The notes under the pieces are model-generated. The model did no database searches, was not told where the DNA came from, and worked only from the letters and a program-made list of their open reading frames with translations. Below, piece by piece: positions 49,828 through 57,561 of a DNA stretch of 64,000 bases (position 1 is its first letter; each line of letters opens with the position of its first letter). A program made the position numbers and the translations under genes. The DNA comes from VRUE01 sp963715455 (lineage in GTDB: Bacteria; Actinomycetota; Thermoleophilia; Solirubrobacterales; 70-9). The stretch spans positions 1,426,001-1,490,000 of the forward strand of contig OY970245.1 in the NCBI GenBank assembly GCA_963715455.1. Direction: 5' to 3'.

Positions 49828-50541
49828 TCAGCTGACCAGTGGGATGACGCAGCGGTATTTGCGTGTGTTGGTGTGAGACGTGAAGTCGACAGCTCCAGCT
49901 GCTGAAACTGTGATGACGGCGAAGATGTCTTCGTCTGTAATGACTGGAATGTCACTAGTCCACTCCGTACCGCCGTCCAACACCACACCAGGCTGTTGAG
50001 CAAACGCCGACAGCTCCAGCGCCTCCGGCAGCGAGCCCCCCTGCACGGCACACGACGTGGCCGCCGCCGGCGCGCTCACCGCGGTGTCGCTGGAGAATGT
50101 CTGCCAGCAGGCGCCGGCGAAGGGCTGAGTGCCCGGCAGGCAACCGGCGCCGTAACCGTTCACCGTCTGGGCATTGACCGCGTTCACGGCATTGACCGCG
50201 GTCTGCGCATCGACGGCGCTCTGCGCTCGGTCAGCCGTTTCCGCATGGGCGGCGTTGGGTACCTGGCCGAGGCTGAGCTCATCGATTTCAGCCCCGGTGA
50301 TCGGCCCCGCCTGCTGTAGAGCACTCTGCAGCACCCCGGGCTTCAACCGATTCGCCGGGATCGATCGCATCGCCACCCGATTGCCAGGCAGTGACTTCAC
50401 CTTCACCGCCTTACCGCTGATCCTCCCCTTCTTCGCCGCATACACCGTTCCACCGAGGGCAATGAACAGCGCCAACCCCGCGATCACCAAAGCCGGCGAC
50501 GGCAGCAACATTCTCCGTCTTGTCCCCCTCCGAGCTTTCAC
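49828..50541 (-). CDS. Membrane-anchored or secreted protein of the SPALVIAGLALFIALGGT family
   Basis: The 237-aa protein has a basic N-terminus and one hydrophobic helix (SPALVIAGLALFIALGGTVYA). A mature part follows with KSLPGNRVAMRSIPANRLKPG, a degenerate Ala/Asp/Asn-rich repeat (TADRAQSAVDAQTAVNAVNA), and a C-terminal globular region with two Cys. Proteins with this N-terminal segment are numerous in Solirubrobacterales genomes and of unknown function (knowledge from general gene content, not checked here). It converges with the LuxR-type regulator. Confidence 0.75.
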   Translation of the reverse strand: MKARRGTRRRMLLPSPALVIAGLALFIALGGTVYAAKKGRISGKAVKVKSLPGNRVAMRSIPANRLKPGVLQSALQQAGPITGAEIDELSLGQVPNAAHAETADRAQSAVDAQTAVNAVNAVNAQTVNGYGAGCLPGTQPFAGACWQTFSSDTAVSAPAAATSCAVQGGSLPEALELSAFAQQPGVVLDGGTEWTSDIPVITDEDIFAVITVSAAGAVDFTSHTNTRKYRCVIPLVS

Positions 50542-50702
50542 AGTCCCTCCCCGAACTCCACTGTTTACAATTCCGCGACCGTAGCCGTGGAGGAGCCCTC
50601 TTCAAAGACCGCTGGACGAAAGTTGAGTATCCAGTGTGGACGGGCTTTGTCGGCATCTTTCTGAATATGCTGGGTGGCACTTAGGAATACGACAGGGGGA
50701 GC

Positions 50703-51722
50703 GTGGTGCGCAGATTGTTGCTCGGAGCGATCCTGGTGCTCGCTATCGCCGCGATGGCGCCAGTCGCAAATGCCACGGCGAGCACGGTCGCGTCCTTTTA
50801 CGCTCAGGGGAAGGACGGCTACTTCGTTTCGGTCGAAGGCAGCCGCCGGCGAGTCGCCCTTGTCGTCAACGGCCACGAAGTGATCACCACCTACGCCGTC
50901 CGGGGCCGCGCCTCCAGCCGGCGCATCGAGGCGACGTTCGGGAAGCTCGGCCGGATCTCGGTCAGGTTCAAGCCGGGTGATCGTGCGCAACGTGATCAAC
51001 CACCCAGGGGCTGCAAGGGCAGGCCACATGTGACGAGGTTCGGCGTCTTCGTCGGAACGATCAGGTTCGACGGTGAGAGGGACTATGTAGGGCTGCGTAA
51101 GCAGCGCGTCGGGGGAACTGTCGAATCGACTCCCGCCTGGAGATGCAAGCGGAAGGCGGGTGGGAATCGGGCTCGCGCGAGCAAAAAGCGACGCCCACCC
51201 GAGCCACCGGTGATGGCGGCATATGCGTCGAAGCCGCGGCTGCTCTTCGCAGCGATCGGCGACGACCCTTCCGCCAAAAACCTCGACTTCACTTTCTTCT
51301 TTGCGGCCATGGTGGAGAAGCACGAAGCGATGCGCATCGAACGCTTCATGCTCACAGTCGGTGGGCCAAAGTCCTTCATTCGCGAAGGCGGCTTGAGATC
51401 GGCGGTCGTTCACCCGCCAAGGCCCTTCGAAGGGGGCGCTCGCTTCACCCGCAGTCCCGACGGCTCGTTCAGCTGGACGGGACCCCTGAGCTTTCCCTTC
51501 CCAGGGATCGGCAGAGTCGCCTTCACAGGTCCACAGTTCACCGCCGACCTGGCCAGGCCACAGACCGAGGCTGAAGTGCGGAAACTGTTCGGCATCAAGC
51601 CCGATCCGCTGCAGGAGATTGGGGAAAGCGCTCAATCGGTTAGATCGGCGATGGCGCATATAGCCAGCGGTGAAATAGCTGGTCTAGCTGATGCCCTGAG
51701 ACCTCCTCAGCCAGGACGATGA
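50703..51722 (+). CDS. Exported hypothetical protein
   Basis: GTG 50703 (AGGGGGA nearby) starts a signal peptide (LGAILVLAIAAMAPVANA). An N-terminal beta-rich region has VASFYAQGKDGYFVSVEGS, a Cys-containing PPRGCKGRPHVTRFGVFVGTIRF, and a basic linker (KRKAGGNRARASKKRR). The C-terminal 160 residues are different and globular. No domain is recognised; it resembles other small exported proteins of the lineage. Its 3' end overlaps the convergent M1 peptidase gene by 83 bases, unusually long for this window, so the true end or start of one gene may differ. Confidence 0.7.
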   Translation: MVRRLLLGAILVLAIAAMAPVANATASTVASFYAQGKDGYFVSVEGSRRRVALVVNGHEVITTYAVRGRASSRRIEATFGKLGRISVRFKPGDRAQRDQPPRGCKGRPHVTRFGVFVGTIRFDGERDYVGLRKQRVGGTVESTPAWRCKRKAGGNRARASKKRRPPEPPVMAAYASKPRLLFAAIGDDPSAKNLDFTFFFAAMVEKHEAMRIERFMLTVGGPKSFIREGGLRSAVVHPPRPFEGGARFTRSPDGSFSWTGPLSFPFPGIGRVAFTGPQFTADLARPQTEAEVRKLFGIKPDPLQEIGESAQSVRSAMAHIASGEIAGLADALRPPQPGR

Positions 51723-53028
51723 ACTCGTCGACGGTCGCGGTGCCGTAGCGATGCTCGGCGGTCCAGCGTCGCAGGGTCTTCAGCAGCGTTGGGGTGCCGA
51801 CCTTGATCCGCAGGGCCTCGAGGGCCATCGCTCCGCGGTAGTAGATCGAGGGAACGAAGAGCTTGCTGGGTTTGCCGGGGCGACCGGGGGGTGGCTTCCA
51901 GAGGTAGCTGTCGGGTGGGTTTGTGCGGAGCAGCCGGCGGAAGACGGTGCGGACTCTGGGGCCGCCGTGGTGCTCTGCGTAGTACCACTGTGCCCAGGTG
52001 GCAAAGCCCTCGTTAAGCCAGATGTCGGGCCAGTGGGCGAGGCCGACTGAGTTACCGAACCACTGGTGGGCGGTCTCGTGGACGACCACTGTGCGTTCTG
52101 GCTGGAAACCGTAGATCGGGCGGGTCTGGCTCTCGAGCGCGAAGACGACCCAGGAGGCGTCGACGATCGAGCCGGCCGCGTCGAACGGATAGGGCCCGAA
52201 CGCCTTGCTCAGGAAGTGGATGATCTCCGGCAGCTCACTGAGTGTGTGCTCGACTCGCTTGGGGTAATGCCGATCGATCATCGTCCATACCGGCAAGCCA
52301 CCGATCTGACTGCGCGTCAGGCGGCCGCGACCGATGCTGACCACCGCCAGGTAGGTGGCCATCGGCTGCGTCTCGCTCCACTCGAAGGTGACGCGGTCTC
52401 CGCTGCGCTTGATCGATCGCAGGCGCCCGTTTGAAATCCCCTTGAGGCCCCGCGGCACGGTGAGGGCGATCTCGAAGCTCGCCTTGTCGGTGAGCACTTC
52501 ATTGCAGGGCAGCCAGGTCGCTGTACCGACCGGCTCGCCGATGGTCAGCGCCCCGTCCGCGGTTCGCACCCAGCCTTCGACTGCGCCGCTGCGACGGAAG
52601 ATCGCCCCCGGCCTGCCGCGGTAATGGACGACGATGGTGAAGGCCTGATCGGCTGCGAGTGGTGCAGCGGGGACGACGACGAGCTTGCGCTGGGCGCGGT
52701 TGATGTCGGCGGGCGCGCCATCCACGCTGACCCCTGTCACCTGCAGGCCAACGAGATCGAGTGTGAACCGCTCGAGGGCCTCGGTGGCTGTCGCCTCGAT
52801 CCTCGTCGTCGCGCGCAATCGACCGTTGCTCGGCTGGTAGCTGAGGCGAGCGTCGTAGTGGGAGACGTCGAGCCCACGATTGCCCACCCGTGGGAAGAAC
52901 GGGTCTCCAGATGGCGCCCGCGCCGTTGCAGCGGCAACTGCGCCCAGCAAGATCGCCGTGCAAAGCATCCATGGAGTGAGCTTGACTTTCCTCAAGGAGC
53001 TGATCCTAGGATCGGCTGTGGCTGTCAT
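51640..53028 (-). CDS. M1-family zinc metallopeptidase, membrane-anchored or exported
   Basis: The protein has the gluzincin motif HETAHQWFGNSVG (near residue 315) with the third zinc ligand in WLNEGFATWAQW 19 residues later. An N-terminal M1 beta-domain carries the aminopeptidase-type LTIGEPVGTATWLPCNEV. The GAMEN exopeptidase motif is replaced by VVFALESQTRPIY. ATG 53028 gives a hydrophobic N-terminus (WMLCTAILLGAVAAATARA). The length (462 aa) is short for M1, lacking C-terminal helical domains. It is divergent from the cobalamin riboswitch operon; any link to it is speculative. Confidence 0.88.
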   Translation of the reverse strand: MTATADPRISSLRKVKLTPWMLCTAILLGAVAAATARAPSGDPFFPRVGNRGLDVSHYDARLSYQPSNGRLRATTRIEATATEALERFTLDLVGLQVTGVSVDGAPADINRAQRKLVVVPAAPLAADQAFTIVVHYRGRPGAIFRRSGAVEGWVRTADGALTIGEPVGTATWLPCNEVLTDKASFEIALTVPRGLKGISNGRLRSIKRSGDRVTFEWSETQPMATYLAVVSIGRGRLTRSQIGGLPVWTMIDRHYPKRVEHTLSELPEIIHFLSKAFGPYPFDAAGSIVDASWVVFALESQTRPIYGFQPERTVVVHETAHQWFGNSVGLAHWPDIWLNEGFATWAQWYYAEHHGGPRVRTVFRRLLRTNPPDSYLWKPPPGRPGKPSKLFVPSIYYRGAMALEALRIKVGTPTLLKTLRRWTAEHRYGTATVDEFIVLAEEVSGHQLDQLFHRWLYAPSPI

Positions 53029-53049
53029 TGGGATTCCTGCCCGTCCCGG

Positions 53050-53222
53050 GTAGACTCGCCTCAACGGTCGGTGGTCAAGGGAAGTCCGGTGAGAGGCCGG
53101 CGCGGTCCCGCCACTGTGACCGGGTCAAGAAAGTCGCCGACGCGCTTGCGTCAACCACTGGGGAGGACACCGATTCCCCGGGAAGGGGCGGCCGAATCGC
53201 CCGGAAGCCAGGAGACCTGTCC
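53050..53222 (+). promoter_or_regulatory. Cobalamin (B12) riboswitch
   Basis: The core is unmistakable: AAGGGAAGTCCGGTGAGAGGCC (53077-53098) followed by GCGGTCCCGCCACTGTGACCGG (53101-53122) as the conserved B12-box junction region. A variable arm and the 3' block GGAAGCCAGGAGACCTGTC (53203-53221) follow. It lies 41 bases upstream of the first gene of a five-gene overlapping operon. The adjacent leader has an AAGGGTGGC segment that could be sequestered to block translation when B12 is bound. Confidence 0.96.
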
Positions 53223-53263
53223 CCGGCCAGCCATGACAACCCTCGAGGAAAAGGGTGGCTTAG

Positions 53264-54010
53264 ATGCCAAGACTCATTTCATTCAGGCTGGCGGCCGCGT
53301 GCGCGCTGGCACTCGTGTTCGTTCTCTCACTCAGCGCGGTGGCGGCGGCCAAGGGGCCGATCGCCGACCTGCGCGTGGTCGGCAAAGGCGGCAAGGTCCT
53401 CGCCGAGACGTCGTTCGGTGTGGGCGGTGACGTCTCCGTCAAGACCAGCTCGAAAGCGACCTGCTTCGGCGCCGGCACCGGCGGCAGCGGCAAATCGGTC
53501 GAGGTGAAGGGCGCCACGGCGCTGGGCATGTTGCTGCGTGCGGCGACGTTCACCGCGGCACTCAAGCCGGTGTTGATCTCCGACCACTTCGATTTCGGCC
53601 TGGCGCTCTGCGGGCTGGGCGGCTCGGTGGCCAGCGGGGGCAACTCCTGGTACCTCAAGGTCAACCACGTGAACCCCGAACTCGGCGGCGAAATGGTCAA
53701 GGTGAAAGGCGGCGACGAAGTGCTTTGGGCGCTGGCCGGCTTCCCCTACCCGCAGGAGCTCTCGCTGAGCGCTCCCAAGAGCGCCCAGCCGGACAAGTCG
53801 TTCCAGGTGCGCGTCTTCGCCTATGACGACAAAGGCAAGCGCAAGCCGGTCTCCGGCGCGAAGGTCTCGGGCGCTTCGGGCCCGACCGACGCACAGGGCA
53901 AGGCGACGGTGACGCTGAGCAAGCCGGCGAGCCTGATCGCCAAGCACGGCAAGGACATCCCCTCCAACCGCGCAGCGGTCTGCGTCGGGGGCAAGTGCCC
54001 GGCTAAGTGA
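53264..54010 (+). CDS. Secreted DUF4430/transcobalamin-beta-like protein with Ig-like domain
   Basis: A signal peptide (AAACALALVFVLSLSAVAAA) is followed, about residues 30-155, by a domain resembling the C-terminal beta domain of transcobalamin/intrinsic factor (DUF4430). It has VEVKGATALGMLLRAA, a Trp/Tyr pair in GNSWYLKVNHVNPELGGEM and GGDEVLWALAGFP. An Ig-like domain follows (about 160-249, FQVRVFAYDDKGKRKPVSGA). It is the first gene after the cobalamin riboswitch and overlaps the next gene by four bases. Probable role: extracellular capture or handover of cobalamin, inferred from fold, riboswitch and operon. Confidence 0.85.
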   Translation: MPRLISFRLAAACALALVFVLSLSAVAAAKGPIADLRVVGKGGKVLAETSFGVGGDVSVKTSSKATCFGAGTGGSGKSVEVKGATALGMLLRAATFTAALKPVLISDHFDFGLALCGLGGSVASGGNSWYLKVNHVNPELGGEMVKVKGGDEVLWALAGFPYPQELSLSAPKSAQPDKSFQVRVFAYDDKGKRKPVSGAKVSGASGPTDAQGKATVTLSKPASLIAKHGKDIPSNRAAVCVGGKCPAK

Positions 54011-54930
54011 GCCCTCGCCGCGGCAAGGCGGTCGCGATTGTTGCGCTGCTCGCAGCGGCGCTCGCGGCCGCCGGCTGCGGCCTCGGCCCCGGTGAGGGGG
54101 TCGGCGACGTCGAGCTGACCGTGACGCGCGACTACGGCGCGGTGCCCGTGCTGCACCGCGAGCTCGGCGACGTGACCGAGTCCGACACGGTGATGCGCGC
54201 CCTCGAAGGCAGCGCCGAGATCGACACCCGCTACGGCGGCGGCTTCGTGCAGTCGATCGAGGGGGTGGAGGCGGAGGAGCGCCTCGACCGCTCCTTCGAC
54301 TGGTTCTTCTATGTGAACGGCGTAGAGGCGACGGTCGGCGCCGCCGACTACGGGCTGCGCGGCGCTGAGGCGATCTGGTGGGACTACCGCGACTGGAGCG
54401 CGGCGATGCGCGTACCGGCCGTGGTCGGCTCCTGGCCACAGCCCTTCCTCGACGGCTACGGCGATCGGCGCTGGCCGGTCGCGGTTGAGTGCCTGGGTGG
54501 GGGCACGGCGTGCGCGACGGTGCGCGGGCGGCTGCGGGACGCGGGTGTGGCCCTCGCTTCCGGCGCACCGGAGGAGGCGCTGCGCGTCTTGGTCGGTCCC
54601 TGGATGCGGGTGCGCGGGGACCAGGCGGCGGCGCAGATCGAGGACGGTCCCCAGGCGAGCGGCGTGTTCGCCGAGCTTGAGGAGTCCCCGGGCGGTGGGT
54701 ACGTGCTGCGGGGGCTTGGTGAAGACGGCGAGGTGGGGCGGACCTTTGGCGCGGGCGCCGGCCTCGTGGCGGCTACTCGCCGCTTCGACGCGCCACCCGT
54801 CTGGGTGGTGAGCGGGCCCGAGCTGACCGGGGTGCAAGCGGCTGCCGAGTTGCTTGATGCTGCCCACTTGCGCGACCGCTACGCGATCGCCGTCGAAGGG
54901 GAAGAGGAGACCCCGCTGCCGCTGCGATGA
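54007..54930 (+). CDS. DUF4430-containing lipoprotein
   Basis: GTG 54007 starts a lipoprotein signal with lipobox LAAAGC (Cys near residue 22). Residues about 35-130 again look like the transcobalamin beta domain: DVTESDTVMRALEGSAEI, GGGFVQSIEGV, DWFFYVNGVEATVG and AEAIWWDYRDW. The C-terminal 170 residues are a separate globular region (VAATRRFDAPPVWVVSGPEL near the end). Membrane anchoring beside an ECF importer suggests the role of a surface B12-binding receptor. It overlaps the neighbouring genes by four bases on each side. Confidence 0.85.
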   Translation: MSPRRGKAVAIVALLAAALAAAGCGLGPGEGVGDVELTVTRDYGAVPVLHRELGDVTESDTVMRALEGSAEIDTRYGGGFVQSIEGVEAEERLDRSFDWFFYVNGVEATVGAADYGLRGAEAIWWDYRDWSAAMRVPAVVGSWPQPFLDGYGDRRWPVAVECLGGGTACATVRGRLRDAGVALASGAPEEALRVLVGPWMRVRGDQAAAQIEDGPQASGVFAELEESPGGGYVLRGLGEDGEVGRTFGAGAGLVAATRRFDAPPVWVVSGPELTGVQAAAELLDAAHLRDRYAIAVEGEEETPLPLR

Positions 54931-55883
54931 GGTCGCCCTTCGCCTACACGCCGAAGCCCCTGCCGCTGCAGTCAGCCTCACCCGGGGCGGCGATCGCCTA
55001 CCTGGGGGCGCTGACCATCGTCGCCTTCCTCTATTCGAATCCGATCGTGCTGTGCGCGACCGGCGGTGCCGTGCTGCTCGCCGGGTGGCTGGCTGGGGCG
55101 CGGCGAGCACTGCGCGCGGCGCTCTGGATGGGACTCACCCTGGCGCTGCTGATCGTCCTCGTCAACGCCCTCGTCGTCAGCCGTGGCGAGACGGTGCTCG
55201 CCCGCCTTGGGGAGTGGCCGCTCTTCGGTCAGGTTGAAATCACCGTCGAGGCGATCGCGGCGGGTGCGGTGATCGGTCTGCGCGCCGCGGTGGTGATGGT
55301 TGCCTTTGCCGTCTACTCGGCCTGCGTCGACCCCGATCGGGTGCTGCGCGCGCTGCGGCCGATTGCCGGCCGCTCGGCCCTGACGGCGACGCTCGTCTCA
55401 CGCCTCGTGCCGGTCGCCGCCGCCGATGCGGGTCGTCTGCGCGACGCGGCCCGGCTGCGCGGTCCGGGTGCGGCCCCGGTCGGCCGCGCACCCCTGGCGC
55501 GTCGCCTGCTTGCCGGCTCTCTCGACCGCGCCGTCGACGTGGCCGCGACCCTCGAGCTGCGCGGCTACTCGCTCGGCGCGCCGCCAGCTCCCGACAGCGG
55601 TGGTGTAACGCGTTGGGGCTCTGTGGAGCGAACAAAGCGTTACACCGCGGGTGGGTGTCTCCAGCGCTCGCGCCGCTCGCGCTATGACTGGCGCTTCTAC
55701 GTTGCCGGAGCGGCGGTGCTCGGCGCCGCCATCGCCGGCAAGCTCGCCGGAGCGGACGCCTTCTCCGAATACCCGACGGTCGAGGTTGGCGCTGGGCCTG
55801 AGACGCTCGCCCTTACGGGCCTCATCCTGCTCAGTGGACTTGTGCCCTGGCGTCGTCGAATCCCCCGAGGTAGCCGTGCCTGA
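54927..55883 (+). CDS. ecfT: ECF transporter T component
   Basis: The 318-aa protein has an N-terminal FAYTPKPLPLQSASPGAAIA, five to six hydrophobic helices, and the cytoplasmic coupling helices with the two EcfT Arg/Ala-rich motifs around AGRLRDAARLRGPG and VAATLELRGYSLG. These grooves bind the ATPases. A short inserted segment after GYSLG is encoded by a stem-loop (55602-55646). It sits between the DUF4430 lipoprotein and the double ATPase, so it belongs to a dedicated (group I) ECF complex for cobalamin. Confidence 0.88.
   Translation: MRSPFAYTPKPLPLQSASPGAAIAYLGALTIVAFLYSNPIVLCATGGAVLLAGWLAGARRALRAALWMGLTLALLIVLVNALVVSRGETVLARLGEWPLFGQVEITVEAIAAGAVIGLRAAVVMVAFAVYSACVDPDRVLRALRPIAGRSALTATLVSRLVPVAAADAGRLRDAARLRGPGAAPVGRAPLARRLLAGSLDRAVDVAATLELRGYSLGAPPAPDSGGVTRWGSVERTKRYTAGGCLQRSRRSRYDWRFYVAGAAVLGAAIAGKLAGADAFSEYPTVEVGAGPETLALTGLILLSGLVPWRRRIPRGSRA
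55602..55646. repeat. 10-bp inverted repeat inside ecfT
   Basis: GGTGTAACGC (55602-55611) and GCGTTACACC (55637-55646) are exact inverted copies flanking 25 bases. The encoded residues (GVTRWGSVERTKRYTAGG) look unlike neighbouring EcfT sequence and fall in a variable loop, so the stem-loop may be a small insertion. Confidence 0.45.
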
Positions 55884-57561
55884 CCTAGCGACTCCCACCC
55901 GCGCGACGCCCGCGCTCACAATCGAGGCGCTGACCTACTCCTATCCGCACGCGGCACAGCCGGCACTGGCCGACGTCTCGCTCGATCTGGCCCCCGGCGA
56001 GCTCGTCGTGCTCGCTGGGCGCTCGGCCTGCGGTAAGTCGACCCTGCTGCGCGCCGCCTGCGGCCTCGTCCCTCACTTCCACGGTGGCGAGATCGAGGGG
56101 CGCATAGAGGTGGCCGGCATCGACGCGCTCGCCACGGGGCCAGGCGAGCTGGCCGCCGCCGTCGGCTACGTCGCCCAGGACCCTGAGACCCAGGTGGTCT
56201 CGACCACGGTCGCGGCCGAGATCGAGCTGCCCCTGGAGATGCGCGGCGACCCACCCACTGCACGTGCCCGCGCCGTCGAGGAGGTGGCTCTCGCCCTCGC
56301 TATCCCACAGCTGCTCGACCGCGCCGTCGACACGCTCTCCGGTGGGGAGTTGCAGCGGGTCGCGCTCGCCGCGGCTCTAGTCACCCGCCCCCAACTCGTC
56401 CTCCTCGACGAGCCCACCTCGCAGCTGGACCCCGTAGCCGGCGACGAGCTCATCTGGCTCCTGCGTCGCCTCAACGAGGAGTGGGGAGTCACCATCCTGC
56501 TCGCCGAGCACCGCTTGGAGCGCTGCTTGGCAGCTGCCGATCGGGTCGTGGCCATGGATGATGGCTCGATCGCTTTCGATGGCGATCCACGTGCTTTCCT
56601 CACCTGGGCCCAGGATGCAGATCAAGCTCTGGAGACTCCCGCCGCCCGCCTCTTCTCCCTTGCCGGGATCGAGCCGTTGCCGGTCGGCGTTCGCGACGCA
56701 CGCCGAACTCTTGTTGGGACAACGCTTTCTGGGCCGCTGGGGCCAGCAGAGGAGGGTGCCCGCCTCCCCTCTGGTAAGGCGGTTGTGTGCCGCGATCTAT
56801 GGGTGGAGCTGACCGCCGGAGAGAGGCCCAATGACGTCCTCAAAGGCGTCGAGCTTGGAATTGCTAGAGGTGAGCGGGTGGCGCTGATGGGCCGCAACGG
56901 GGCTGGCAAGAGCACGCTGTTGAAGACCGCTGCGGGTCTGCTCGAAGCGGTTCGCGGCAAGGTTGAGGTTCCGGGTGGGATCGCTTTGCTCACTCAAAAC
57001 CCGAGCGACTTCCTCGTGCGCGAGCGAGTTGGGGATGAGCTTCCCGGAGATGCTGGATTGGCCGCGCTGCGCCTCGTCGGCCTCGAGCACGCTGTCGATG
57101 CCGACCCACGCGACCTCTCCGGCGGCGAGCGGCAACGACTGGCGCTGGCGATCGTGCTGGCGGGTCGGGGGCTGGATGGAGACCTTCCAGGCCTCGTTGC
57201 CTTGGACGAGCCGACCCGCGGCATGGACCGCGCTCGCAAGGACGATCTCGCCGGCCTCGTGTCGGAGCTCGCCGAGCGCGGCGCCGGCGTCCTTGTCGCC
57301 ACCCACGACGTCGAGTTCGCCGCCGCATTCGCCGAGCGCGTCGTGCTGCTCGGCGACGGGGTCGTGATCGCCGACGGCCCAGCCGCCGAGGTGCTCTCCG
57401 GCGGCTGGTACTTCGCCACCGAAATCGCCCGCGTCCTAGACCTCCCCGGCGTAATCACCCCCGAGCAAGGCGCCAGCGCCTTCGCTTCATCCAGCGAGTT
57501 TGTGCTTAGGGCTCCGTATGCCCCTAAAAAGACGAAGTCAGCGGGGGAGGAGGGGGGCTGA
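55876..57561 (+). CDS. Fused double ATP-binding protein of an ECF transporter (EcfA-EcfA')
   Basis: The 561-aa protein contains two complete ABC ATPases. The first has Walker A AGRSACGKSTLLRAA, Q-loop YVAQDPETQ, signature LSGGELQRVALAAAL and Walker B LVLLDEPTSQLDP. The second has Walker A MGRNGAGKSTLLKTA, TQNPSDFLV, signature LSGGERQRLALAIVL and Walker B LVALDEPTRGMD with switch His THDVEF. The QDPETQ-type Q-loop is a hallmark of ECF ATPases. GTG 55876 overlaps ecfT by eight bases; the frame upstream is a shadow. It powers the cobalamin ECF complex. Confidence 0.93.
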   Translation: MPDLATPTRATPALTIEALTYSYPHAAQPALADVSLDLAPGELVVLAGRSACGKSTLLRAACGLVPHFHGGEIEGRIEVAGIDALATGPGELAAAVGYVAQDPETQVVSTTVAAEIELPLEMRGDPPTARARAVEEVALALAIPQLLDRAVDTLSGGELQRVALAAALVTRPQLVLLDEPTSQLDPVAGDELIWLLRRLNEEWGVTILLAEHRLERCLAAADRVVAMDDGSIAFDGDPRAFLTWAQDADQALETPAARLFSLAGIEPLPVGVRDARRTLVGTTLSGPLGPAEEGARLPSGKAVVCRDLWVELTAGERPNDVLKGVELGIARGERVALMGRNGAGKSTLLKTAAGLLEAVRGKVEVPGGIALLTQNPSDFLVRERVGDELPGDAGLAALRLVGLEHAVDADPRDLSGGERQRLALAIVLAGRGLDGDLPGLVALDEPTRGMDRARKDDLAGLVSELAERGAGVLVATHDVEFAAAFAERVVLLGDGVVIADGPAAEVLSGGWYFATEIARVLDLPGVITPEQGASAFASSSEFVLRAPYAPKKTKSAGEEGG

